Shown: in pieces, positions 10,096 through 17,402 of the stretch
How the letters are laid out: each line of letters starts with the position of its first letter
Position numbering within the stretch: position 1 is the first letter of the stretch
DNA from: Thermoplasmata archaeon
GTDB taxonomy: Archaea; Thermoplasmatota; Thermoplasmata; Methanomassiliicoccales; Methanomethylophilaceae
Reading direction: 5' to 3'
Assembly (NCBI GenBank): GCA_015063285.1
Contig: SUST01000007.1
Span: forward strand, 12,006-76,005
Length of the DNA stretch: 64,000 bases
Program-made: the position numbers and the translations under genes
The notes under the pieces: model-generated
Told to the model about the DNA's origin: nothing
What the model saw: only the letters and a program-made list of their open reading frames with translations
The model's database searches: none

Positions 10096-10418
10096 TCTTC
10101 TGGGTGCCGCTTCTGGCAGGACTACTGAACGCATCCTTCATCCTGGATCTGGTCGTGACCTTGGCTTCTGGGGACTCTCTTGGAAGTCTCCTGAGCGACG
10201 CCACCGGGAACACAGTAGCGAAGGCGATAGTGGACAACATCCCGACGGATCCCACGGTGTTCTGGATGCTATCCGGCTTCATCCTGTTCTTCGTATGCGC
10301 ACTGGAATGCCTGGTGATCTACATCGCATTCTACTCCGACGTTTCCGAATGCGAAAAGTGCAGGGAATCTAACTTGAATCTGGGAAAACCGTACGGTAAG
10401 CTCTGGGGAGGGAACTGA
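10080..10418 (+). CDS. Two-span membrane protein with a Cys-x2-Cys tail
   Basis: 112 residues; the ATG at 10080 overlaps the previous gene by 16 bases. Hydrophobic segments lie near residues 5-28 and 60-85, with the motif CEKC after the second. The 30-residue loop between them is polar. It is part of the run of small membrane proteins, and no family is recognised. Confidence 0.65.
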   Translation: MGKKMIFWVPLLAGLLNASFILDLVVTLASGDSLGSLLSDATGNTVAKAIVDNIPTDPTVFWMLSGFILFFVCALECLVIYIAFYSDVSECEKCRESNLNLGKPYGKLWGGN

Positions 10419-10419
10419 C

Positions 10420-10611
10420 ATGGATATCGTGAGAATGGTTGTCGGCATCGTCCTCTTCGCAGCCTCCTCGTGGCTGTCCCCGTTCATCTCTGAATCCCTC
10501 GGAATCCCGGAGACCCTGGCCTTCCTGACCGTCGGTGGGATACTGAGCTTCGCCGGAGGTATCATCTTCTACGCGGGAGTGAGATCATGCAGGTTCTCGT
10601 ACCAATACTGA
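10420..10611 (+). CDS. Small two-span membrane protein
   Basis: 63 residues starting MDIVRMVVGIVLFAAS, with two hydrophobic segments separated by a short polar turn (ESLGIPET). It starts two bases after the preceding stop, and its end overlaps the next small gene. Function unknown. Confidence 0.6.
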   Translation: MDIVRMVVGIVLFAASSWLSPFISESLGIPETLAFLTVGGILSFAGGIIFYAGVRSCRFSYQY

Positions 10612-10697
10612 TGCTCATCGTCGCTTTCCTGTTCTTCAGGAAGGCCTTCGTGAGGTACAAGATGCTCATGGATACAGAGGTGAAGGATGTCTTCTGA
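10587..10697 (+). CDS. 36-residue single-span membrane peptide
   Basis: ATG at 10587 after a GGGAG ribosome site. One membrane helix (VPILMLIVAFLFF) is followed by a basic face (RKAFVRYK) and an acidic end. It overlaps the genes on both sides, the pattern of this cluster. The hydrophobic-then-basic layout resembles very small phage coat or assembly proteins, but nothing more can be shown. Confidence 0.5.
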   Translation: MQVLVPILMLIVAFLFFRKAFVRYKMLMDTEVKDVF

Positions 10698-11505
10698 TCC
10701 ACTGGATGATCCGGATCAGCAGATCCCCGAGATGGATCCTTCGCAGAACCCCATCCTCGAACAGCAGAGGCTGCAGCAGGAGCTGGAGCTCCAGGAGTTC
10801 TACGCCCGTCAGCGCAGGAGGATGCTCGTCTGGATAGCGATCTCGATACTGCTTCTGGCCATTCTGGTCGTAGCTTGCTACCACATCTTCGGCCCGGAGG
10901 CCATCATCGGTTTCCTGGAGGAGTACTGGCCCGTCATGATAGCACCCGTGGCGGGCTGGATCCTCGGGAGATGGGCTGTGCGTATGTTATACCGTCCCTC
11001 CGGGAAGGTCGTGATCTGTCTGGACCCCGAGACACATGTGTTCAGGGCGGTATTCATCCCCGACCCCATGTTCAGGTTCTTCGACCAGGCCGGCAATAAT
11101 GTGCTGTACCACAGCCCCTTGGGCATGCCCGTGTATGTGGCCGAGAGGATCGACACCGAATCAGGCGACATCCAGTACAGCTGGATTCACGACCTCGACG
11201 CACTAACGGTCATGACAAGGGAGGAGTTCTTCGAGAACTTCTCCGGGATGACCGTCGAGCTCCTGAAGGAGAACCTCCAGATCAAGGGATACCCCTACGC
11301 CATAGCCCTCGGCTATACCAGGAAAACGATGCGCGAGCAGTTCGACCTCCTGGCCGATGCCCTCGGACTCACCAGCAGGGACTTCAGGCCCGACACGTCG
11401 TACTCCGATCCGTACCCCGACGATAATGGTGGCGAGCATGAGCGAGACCATCGATTACATCAAGGGTATGGAGCACGGCCTGATCATAGCCGTCGGCTCC
11501 GGTAA
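10687..11505 (+). CDS. Bitopic membrane protein before the ATPase
   Basis: 272 residues. Residues 1-45 are acidic then Gln/Glu-rich and probably coiled-coil (EQQRLQQELELQEF). Two hydrophobic segments follow near residues 48-70 and 78-95, then a soluble C-terminal domain of about 150 residues. The last ~25 residues (His/Arg-rich) overlap the ATPase gene and look out of frame, so the functional end may be earlier. The gene probably encodes a membrane partner of the ATPase, comparable in role to the membrane part of virus assembly motors. That role is inferred from position only. Confidence 0.7.
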   Translation: MSSDPLDDPDQQIPEMDPSQNPILEQQRLQQELELQEFYARQRRRMLVWIAISILLLAILVVACYHIFGPEAIIGFLEEYWPVMIAPVAGWILGRWAVRMLYRPSGKVVICLDPETHVFRAVFIPDPMFRFFDQAGNNVLYHSPLGMPVYVAERIDTESGDIQYSWIHDLDALTVMTREEFFENFSGMTVELLKENLQIKGYPYAIALGYTRKTMREQFDLLADALGLTSRDFRPDTSYSDPYPDDNGGEHERDHRLHQGYGARPDHSRRLR

Positions 11506-12052
11506 GCAGGGAAAGAGCTGCAGCGTCCATTCGCTGATAGCCTACTGCTGGCCCAAGCGCCCGGTGTACATGCTGGACCCGTTGGATTACGATGTCAGCA
11601 TGTTCCCCGGATATTACAAGGTCAAGAGGACCTGCGACATCCCTGTGGGAGCGGTAGCGGTCATCGAGGATGTGAACAGGATCTTCCAGTCCAGGGGTTC
11701 CTCCAAGAACACGAACATCCAGGGATGGCTGTCCATCATCAGCCATAAGAGTAACGTGGTCTGCATCACGACTCAGAACATGGCCGATACTGACATCGCA
11801 TTCGTCAGGTCGCAGGATGCCGTGCTTCTTCACAAGTACATGCATCAGGAGGACCTCCAGTTCGAGCGTCCAGAATACAGACTGGAACAGGCTGTGGCCA
11901 ACCGTTGGATCGACATCGCCAACGCCCACAATCCGGAGACGGACCGCAGGGCCTGGTGCTTCTTCCCCAGGTTCAACGAGTGCATCGCCATCCCCAAGGT
12001 TGGCTGGTGGACCTATCGCAACAGCCACATGCTCAGGGATGTGGTCATATGA
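11438..12052 (+). CDS. P-loop ATPase, packaging/assembly type (Zot- or A32-like)
   Basis: 204 residues from the ATG at 11438 (MSETIDYIKGMEHG); an in-frame ATG at 11426 is possible. Walker A is GSGKQGKS near residue 20, and Walker B is AVAVIEDV near residue 70. A conserved-looking CITTQN segment follows, as in the sensor region of FtsK/HerA-superfamily motors. It is short and lacks a membrane helix, unlike classical Zot proteins; the preceding gene may supply the membrane part. Likely role: DNA packaging or particle extrusion at the membrane. The P-loop assignment is solid; the subfamily is uncertain. Confidence 0.75.
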   Translation: MSETIDYIKGMEHGLIIAVGSGKQGKSCSVHSLIAYCWPKRPVYMLDPLDYDVSMFPGYYKVKRTCDIPVGAVAVIEDVNRIFQSRGSSKNTNIQGWLSIISHKSNVVCITTQNMADTDIAFVRSQDAVLLHKYMHQEDLQFERPEYRLEQAVANRWIDIANAHNPETDRRAWCFFPRFNECIAIPKVGWWTYRNSHMLRDVVI

Positions 12053-12435
12053 GCATCCGTGTCACGTCTGATCCGGAAACGGACAGACTCCTGAGCATGA
12101 GGGTATCGTCGCAGATCCCTCTGCCCCCGGAGATCGCCCTGGCCGATCCGAGGATGTCCCCGGACTTCTTCAGACTGGCCAAGTTCTACGAGGCCTATGG
12201 CATGGCGGACCATCCCCTGGTCCGTCTGCTTGAAGAAAGGATCATCGACACCATGATGTCGAGAGCTCTGGCCAGGTCCGACCACCTGGACAGGATATCG
12301 CACTACGGTGCCTGGTTGGGGAACGAGGCCGTGGTGATAGAGGACCTGACGCGCGACAGCGGTCGGGGGCGGGCCTCCGATGCCCGCAGGGCAGGGTCCC
12401 CTCAGGGCGGCAACGCCGCCCGTCCGTTCCACTGA
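12049..12435 (+). CDS. Small protein after the ATPase
   Basis: 128 residues, starting in the ATGA overlap with the ATPase stop (MSIRVTSDPETDRLLSM). Residues 1-100 look like a compact helical protein; the last 25 are Gly/Arg/Ala-rich because they run into the GC-rich repeat region. No family is recognised. Gene coupling suggests a partner of the ATPase. Confidence 0.6.
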   Translation: MSIRVTSDPETDRLLSMRVSSQIPLPPEIALADPRMSPDFFRLAKFYEAYGMADHPLVRLLEERIIDTMMSRALARSDHLDRISHYGAWLGNEAVVIEDLTRDSGRGRASDARRAGSPQGGNAARPFH

Positions 12436-12460
12436 CGGACCCCCACCCTGTCCACATCAT

Positions 12461-12611
12461 GTCGCCCGACGGACGCGTGAGCGGACGTCGCGCACCCGGA
12501 GCGAGCCTTAGCGAGCGAAGGGTGCGGGCGACAATACAGGCCGAGCGGGCGCCGACAAGGGCGACAGCCCGGGCGACCGCCGGCCGCCTTCCAACGGCGA
12601 CAACGTCGCCG
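12461..12611. other. Candidate replication origin: GC-rich iterons and hairpins upstream of Rep
   Basis: This non-coding stretch is far more GC-rich than its surroundings. It carries GGGCGAC at 12526-12532, 12559-12565 and 12571-12577, an inverted copy GTCGCCC at 12461-12467, and a related GGCGAC at 12596. One imperfect long hairpin pairs 12487-12497 with 12520-12532, with GCGAGC twice in its loop. A perfect hairpin CGGCGAC/GTCGCCG spans 12595-12611. Short iterons and hairpins immediately before an HUH Rep gene are typical of rolling-circle origins. The nick site cannot be placed from sequence alone. Confidence 0.6.
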
Positions 12612-12697
12612 CTTCCCGCCCCTGACGGTACGGATTCACGTTCAAACACATGAGGGTCCGAGGCACCCTCTCATCCAACGCCTCATAGATCATTACT

Positions 12698-14203
12698 ATG
12701 TCCACACTGGAGCAGTTCGATGCAGTACACGATGAGCACATGCTCATACAACTCCAGCGCCAGATGGAGAAGGAGATGATCATGGGCATGGCTGAACAGG
12801 CCGCCCTCAAGGCCCATCCTGTCGTCGATTATGTCAAACACTTACCAGTGGAGTCCGCTTTGTATCCTGCCATAGAGTACCTTAGACTTGCAAGCGCAAC
12901 AGGGGACTCGATTTCCGACATCTACGATCAAATTCAGGAGGGAACGACCTGTTTCATGGACAGGTCAGGAGACCCCGTCTTTTACAGACCCGAATACCAC
13001 AGGTTCATCGAATGGCAGATGCCCGCCCACGATATCGAACGTCCGAAGCGTTGCAGATGCGGTTTCATCCGCGGTAGCTCAGGAGGCATGGTCTACAGCA
13101 TGTGCCCCGATCATCCGGAGCATTTCTGCAAGGGTAAGCGCAACCACTGCTGGGATCTCGGCTGTCCTGATTGCATGAACGACACCGCTCTCGACCACGG
13201 TGTCGAGGTGGAAAAACAACTGATGAAGTACAAGACCCTCCTGCAAAAGCAGGACCTCCCGTGCTCCGACGTAGGGCATTGGGTCGTCTCCCCACCGCAG
13301 GAGATGGCGAAATCCCTGATGCAATCCTATGATGAATTCAACGAGCTGTACAGTTACGTGTGCGACTCGCTCCAGAAGTACGGTGCCCACGCAGGGGTCA
13401 CCATATTCCATCCCTGGAGACAGCAGCAGAAGGGATGGGTGGCATCGCCGCACTTCCATTCGCTGCTGTTCGGTCGTATAAACACCAAGCAGTTCCTGAA
13501 AGACAACCCGGATTGGATTATCAAGAAGGTCCATCCCAAACAGAAGATACGTTCCATCAGACACACCGCGGCCTATCTCTTCACCCACATGGGCCTCGGA
13601 CTCTACGAGAAGGATCCGGACGATATCGATTGGGACCTGGACATCATCGATTATCTGATTCCCGGGATTAAATCCAAGAAGGCGAAGTACTCGGAGCAGG
13701 ATTACGAGCTTCTGAGCGAAGGAAAGGGACGCATGGCAGGGGACCTCTCCCAGATCGACTGGGAGGAATGGACCATTCAGCGCCTCACCGGTACCATGAA
13801 GATCAGGTACTGGGGCGGTGTAGCACGCAACAAGTTCAGATTGGTCGGCTTCGACAGACAGTACAAGATCAGAGTCTGCAAGGAATGCGGCGAGATCCTC
13901 AGGGTCTACGACGGTCCGAACGACTCCATCGGCAGTTACGTGAGATACATCCAGGACAACTACGTCTACTGCTTCGCGCATCAGCTCTCATTGGTCAACT
14001 CCACGTATCTGAAGTACAAAGCGAAGCTCAAGGATGCCGACCTCTCCCTGTCGGACTTTGCGTCCATGATACCGTTCGCAGTCTCAACTCTGGAATTCAT
14101 GCCCCAGAACAAGGACCTGGTAATGAAGGATCCCTTCGAGGAACCCGACGAGTTCTTCCTCAGGAGACAGAAGGAGGATGACTTCGAGACGTACTCTCAG
14201 TGA
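12698..14203 (+). CDS. HUH-type rolling-circle replication initiator (Rep)
   Basis: 501 residues from the ATG at 12698. The HUH metal-binding motif is H252-F-H254 in SPHFHSLLFG, preceded by GVTIFHPW. A candidate nicking tyrosine is Y293 in HTAAYLFTHMGLG, resembling the YLL(S/T)H motif I associate with haloarchaeal plasmid and pleolipovirus Reps. Cys-rich segments (RCRCGF, CPDHPEHFC, CWDLGCPDC) around residues 113-165 and a late CKECGE suggest zinc binding. No helicase domain is seen. Likely role: nicking the origin just upstream to start replication of the element. The GC-rich repeats directly before the gene fit this. Confidence 0.85.
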   Translation: MSTLEQFDAVHDEHMLIQLQRQMEKEMIMGMAEQAALKAHPVVDYVKHLPVESALYPAIEYLRLASATGDSISDIYDQIQEGTTCFMDRSGDPVFYRPEYHRFIEWQMPAHDIERPKRCRCGFIRGSSGGMVYSMCPDHPEHFCKGKRNHCWDLGCPDCMNDTALDHGVEVEKQLMKYKTLLQKQDLPCSDVGHWVVSPPQEMAKSLMQSYDEFNELYSYVCDSLQKYGAHAGVTIFHPWRQQQKGWVASPHFHSLLFGRINTKQFLKDNPDWIIKKVHPKQKIRSIRHTAAYLFTHMGLGLYEKDPDDIDWDLDIIDYLIPGIKSKKAKYSEQDYELLSEGKGRMAGDLSQIDWEEWTIQRLTGTMKIRYWGGVARNKFRLVGFDRQYKIRVCKECGEILRVYDGPNDSIGSYVRYIQDNYVYCFAHQLSLVNSTYLKYKAKLKDADLSLSDFASMIPFAVSTLEFMPQNKDLVMKDPFEEPDEFFLRRQKEDDFETYSQ

Positions 14204-14266
14204 ACACTATCTTCCACATTCCGTCTCATCGTAACCGCTATACCTCTCATCGACAATTCACTACCC

Positions 14267-14986
14267 ATGAGGGCAGATCTCGACACGATCATTCACAGAG
14301 GCCTGAAACCCTGGCCCAACAGGTACGATCCCAAGAGATATTATGTCGAGTTCTGGAAGAAGAGTTTCGTCAACGACCTCGAGAAATACAACACGGATTT
14401 CTCAGTTTTCCGCAGACAGGACGAGGTCTCGGTCTATTTCGATACTGATGGGTTCCTCCACATAGTATGCAAGGATCCCGATCTGGCCGAGAGGATCGAC
14501 AGATATTTTCGGAAATGGTACGATTATGTTTGCCGGGAGACCTTCAGCGACACCGTCCAGTATTATCACATAGGTCTCATGATAGAACCCTACTGCACCG
14601 ACCTAGACAACGGTTTCGTCCAGCTCAGATACAAGGACAAGGTATGCAACCTATCTCCCGAACAGCTCAGGGATGTCCACGACATGAACGCCCAGCAGGG
14701 CATGTTCAAGGGCGAGCCCGTCTCTGGATCCGATACTGGTATTCCCCGTCTTGATGAGATAGTCTGCATGATGCTGGAGGACGGCGAGATCTGGCCCGTC
14801 AAAGGCAGCTTCTTCGATTCCAAACTCTCTGAATTTGGTCTGAACTCCTTCGACACCATGTTCCCTTTTTGGTGGAATCCTTATTACACTCCGGACCCGA
14901 GGTTCTGGAGTCCAATTGAATCGAAAAGCTTCGGCGAAGACGATGATGATCTTCCTTCGCTACTGTCCTATTTCAAGCGATCTTGA
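14267..14986 (+). CDS. Hypothetical protein downstream of Rep
   Basis: 239 residues from the ATG at 14267, 63 bases after rep and on the same strand. It is a soluble protein rich in aromatic residues (RYYVEFW, PFWWNPYY) with an acidic C-terminus (GEDDDDLPS). No motif was recognised. It is probably co-transcribed with rep, but no role can be inferred beyond that. Confidence 0.65.
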   Translation: MRADLDTIIHRGLKPWPNRYDPKRYYVEFWKKSFVNDLEKYNTDFSVFRRQDEVSVYFDTDGFLHIVCKDPDLAERIDRYFRKWYDYVCRETFSDTVQYYHIGLMIEPYCTDLDNGFVQLRYKDKVCNLSPEQLRDVHDMNAQQGMFKGEPVSGSDTGIPRLDEIVCMMLEDGEIWPVKGSFFDSKLSEFGLNSFDTMFPFWWNPYYTPDPRFWSPIESKSFGEDDDDLPSLLSYFKRS

Positions 14987-15143
14987 TCTTTATGAATCCC
15001 GGAAATCTATTCTTCGTTCTGATTATTTTTTTTCAATATTATACATCTATTTTGCATTTCTTACAATCAGCCATAATGATAAGTTTACTATCTGGACTGT
15101 TTCATTTAATCATTAATTGAGTTTTTTAGTTTTGTAAAAATAC

Positions 15144-15165
15144 ATATACTCTTTTTGCAATTCTA
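15144..15165 (+). promoter_or_regulatory. AT-rich promoter with motif shared with the integrase promoter
   Basis: Within the gene-free stretch 14987-15363, an AT-rich tract contains a TATA-like CATATAC, followed at 15154-15165 by TTTGCAATTCTA. The same 12 bases occur at 40789-40800, again just after a TATA-like element. It is likely the promoter, with a bound regulator, of the gene at 15364; the remaining ~200 bases would be a long leader. Confidence 0.4.
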
Positions 15166-15283
15166 CTTTGCCCATATATCACTTGGCACCAAACCTTTTC
15201 CCATCCGAAATCGAAGAGATCCGAAGAAAATGCATACGGGGGATCACCCGAGAGAGATCGGTATCCGCGATGACCGTATGAAC

Positions 15284-15319
15284 ATCCGGCCGACGGAACG
15301 CCACATGGTACGGCCGGAT
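15284..15319. repeat. Inverted repeat in the leader of the 15364 gene
   Basis: ATCCGGCCG (15284-15292) and CGGCCGGAT (15311-15319) are perfect 9-bp arms around an 18-base loop. It lies 45 bases before the ATG at 15364 and could be an operator or an RNA hairpin affecting translation. Confidence 0.4.
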
Positions 15320-15363
15320 AGACCAACCATTCACAGGGATCATCCCTGAAAAGAGGAAACACA

Positions 15364-16500
15364 ATGACTAACAACGATAATCAGAAAGACTTCCGTCGTG
15401 CGGTCCAGGGTGCGGAGCATCATCTCCGCGCCGAATACGCCTGGCGCGTAGGCCAGGCGGCCGCACTCACCTATGAACTCAACGACCGCTTCGGCGATGG
15501 GGATGTAATCACAGCGGATTCCCTCGCCCACGCCTTCCTTCTCAACTATTACGAACACAACGACGACGGCTCCCTGGAGGACTGCGTGGAGCAATTCACC
15601 AATCTCATCCGCGACAGCGCATACGGTCTCTTCGGGGACTATCCCGACACGACCGTCCAATGCATGCTGGAGAACCTGGAGACATATGAGGACGGCGGCC
15701 ATCACGATTACGAGCACGATCTCCTCCCGATAACCGACCACCCCATCTTCCAGGATGAGATCGAGATCATCGACGATCCGTACGATGCGATATACTCCCA
15801 CATGGAGACTCTCCATCCGGAGGAGCTCATGGAGAAACTGGAGCGTTGTCACGACATCCTCGAGAAGACCGGTCGTGACGACATCGATCCCGAGTCCGTC
15901 CCCGACGAGGACTCCATCGAGATTCTCAAGGCCCTCAGCGGCTATTCCTGCAGACCGGACTTCGACAGGCAGGTCTGCCGCCACATCGGACCGGAACTCC
16001 TGGAGAAGGATTGCTGCACAGGGTGCAAGGACGACTGCCCCAACAGGGTGGTGATCGACATCAAGGTGAGTCCCGATGACGGACAGATCCGAATCCATGG
16101 TCGTGTTCGCGCGTTCACCCAAGTATTCAAAGATTGTCATGACCGAGGGATACCTGAACACGCGCATGAACAGATTCAACACGATATCGTGCAACCAGAA
16201 CTACGTCAGGAAGGTGCTGGACAATCCCAGGACATCATACCGCAACAGGAGGGCGGTCATCGACTACGTCCTATCCCATCCGGAGAAGTTCATCCCCTTC
16301 TGCGAATGCACCGACAATCCCGACTTCAACGATTGGGCGAAGCACAGGAACGCAGGCGCGGAAGCAGGGTTCTTCGCACGGTTCAAGGCACTCCACTCCC
16401 GAGTGTCATTACCTGCTGCTCAAAGGACAGAAGCTCATCATACGAGAATCAGAGAAAAATCATGAAAGGACGGATAAGATGGTACAGATCAGTCAGATAA
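15364..16500 (+). CDS. Acidic protein of unknown function, 3' part probably frameshifted
   Basis: 378 residues as an open frame (MTNNDNQKDFRRAVQG). Residues 1-235 look like a genuine acidic, helical protein with a Cys cluster (CCTGCKDDC). From about residue 240 (near 16085) the composition changes to Arg/Gln/His/Pro-rich text typical of an out-of-frame read. The better coding frame there is the one starting at 16076. A single-base indel near 16.07 kb would let the gene end in an ATGA overlap with 16076, the arrangement used elsewhere in the element. The authentic product is probably ~240 residues. Confidence 0.5.
   Translation: MTNNDNQKDFRRAVQGAEHHLRAEYAWRVGQAAALTYELNDRFGDGDVITADSLAHAFLLNYYEHNDDGSLEDCVEQFTNLIRDSAYGLFGDYPDTTVQCMLENLETYEDGGHHDYEHDLLPITDHPIFQDEIEIIDDPYDAIYSHMETLHPEELMEKLERCHDILEKTGRDDIDPESVPDEDSIEILKALSGYSCRPDFDRQVCRHIGPELLEKDCCTGCKDDCPNRVVIDIKVSPDDGQIRIHGRVRAFTQVFKDCHDRGIPEHAHEQIQHDIVQPELRQEGAGQSQDIIPQQEGGHRLRPIPSGEVHPLLRMHRQSRLQRLGEAQERRRGSRVLRTVQGTPLPSVITCCSKDRSSSYENQRKIMKGRIRWYRSVR
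16076..16465 (+). pseudogene. Remnant with the element-specific 36-residue repeat, frameshifted into an AbrB-like tail
   Basis: An open frame of 129 residues starts at the ATG at 16076. Residues ~43-77 (YVRKVLDNPRTS...LSHPEKF) match the repeat of the large protein at 1097. Past about 16390 the sensible frame is +1 shifted and would read HYLLLKGQKLIIRESEK. That resembles the C-terminal strand of the AbrB-like proteins that follow (WAVEDGKIILRK, WVVEDGEIIIRK). It looks like a decayed or recombined gene. A sequencing indel is the alternative. Confidence 0.45.
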
Positions 16501-16922
16501 AGAAGGTCGATCATGCGGGCAGGGTCTCCGTTCCCCCGAAGATCCTCGAGCTCATGCAGATCGACAAGGGTTTCGATCGCGTCTATTGGGCCGTGGAGGA
16601 TGGGAAGATCATCCTCCGTAAGGTCACCAGGAGCTACTATGGTTACGATCCCGAAGCGGAGGATATAGAGTCCAACATCCGCATGTTCGAATCCGGGATC
16701 CTCAATAGCGATTCCGAATCCGTCAAAGGCATGTCCCCCGAGGAACTCAGGAAGTTGGCCTTCGACAGATATGTGGTCGATCGTGAACGGAGATCCAAGC
16801 TCAGGGCGGAGAAGGATGCGAAACGCTCCAATCACAGGACGATACGCATCGAGCCCGCACGTGACAATTATCAGAAGGCGAAGGATGTTCTCAAGAAGGC
16901 GATGTCCTGTGAGGATAGCTAA
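16479..16922 (+). CDS. AbrB/SpoVT-type DNA-binding regulator
   Basis: 147 residues from the ATG at 16479, with AAAGGACGG upstream. The N-terminal ~50 residues form a swapped-hairpin AbrB domain: IKKVDHAGRVSVPPKILE, then FDRVYWAVEDGKIILRKV. The rest is a charged helical tail ending in a basic/amphipathic helix. Likely role: dimeric transcription regulator of element genes. A second AbrB gene overlaps its end, suggesting joint expression and possibly heteromers. Confidence 0.8.
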   Translation: MVQISQIKKVDHAGRVSVPPKILELMQIDKGFDRVYWAVEDGKIILRKVTRSYYGYDPEAEDIESNIRMFESGILNSDSESVKGMSPEELRKLAFDRYVVDRERRSKLRAEKDAKRSNHRTIRIEPARDNYQKAKDVLKKAMSCEDS

Positions 16923-17181
16923 ATCCGTACTCTACGACAAATCCAGGAGGGTCCACGTCCCCAACGAGATCTCCGACGCACTCGGACTCGTCCCCGGCAA
17001 GGACCGTCTCTTCTGGGTTGTAGAGGACGGGGAGATAATCATAAGGAAGGTCAGCAAGCAGCTCTCGGGCCCCATCGAGGGCTGTGAAGACATAGAGCAG
17101 AGGCTCAGGGATTACGAGCAAGCAGATCCCATCACACCTCAATCCCGGCCTCTCAAGACCGAGGTGATAATCAGGGTCTGA
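16909..17181 (+). CDS. Second AbrB/SpoVT-type regulator
   Basis: 90 residues from a GTG at 16909, inside the end of the preceding AbrB gene. The core KSRRVHVPNEISDALGLV plus LFWVVEDGEIIIRKVS is clearly paralogous to the upstream protein. A ~40-residue acidic tail follows. A GC hairpin with a T-rich run follows the stop, consistent with the end of a transcription unit. Confidence 0.75.
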   Translation: MRIAKSVLYDKSRRVHVPNEISDALGLVPGKDRLFWVVEDGEIIIRKVSKQLSGPIEGCEDIEQRLRDYEQADPITPQSRPLKTEVIIRV

Positions 17182-17223
17182 TGTGTTCTATCCCCACATA
17201 CACATTTTACTCATCACCTCCGG

Positions 17224-17258
17224 GCGGGCAGTTCTCACCTCGCTGCCCGCTTTTATTT
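17224..17258 (+). terminator. Hairpin plus T-rich tract after the AbrB pair
   Basis: GCGGGCAG (17224-17231) pairs with CTGCCCGC (17243-17250), followed by TTTTATTT. It lies 43 bases after the stop at 17181. T-rich ends are effective in archaea, so the unit probably ends here. Confidence 0.55.
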
Positions 17259-17402
17259 CCATATCCTTGTGTAGACATGATCGTATCCATTTGTTCTCGA
17301 TCTAGATAGAACCGTATCCTGTCTTAAGTAATTACCAAATTATCTTTTATATTATCAGCGACCATCCATCAAGATATGGGTAAATAGGCTCCTGAAGATT
17401 GG

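Noticed and set aside
15155-15349. 64-codon frame in the 14987-15363 spacer
   Set aside because: Starts at the shared promoter motif, contains the inverted repeat, and has Arg/His/Pro-rich non-coding composition.
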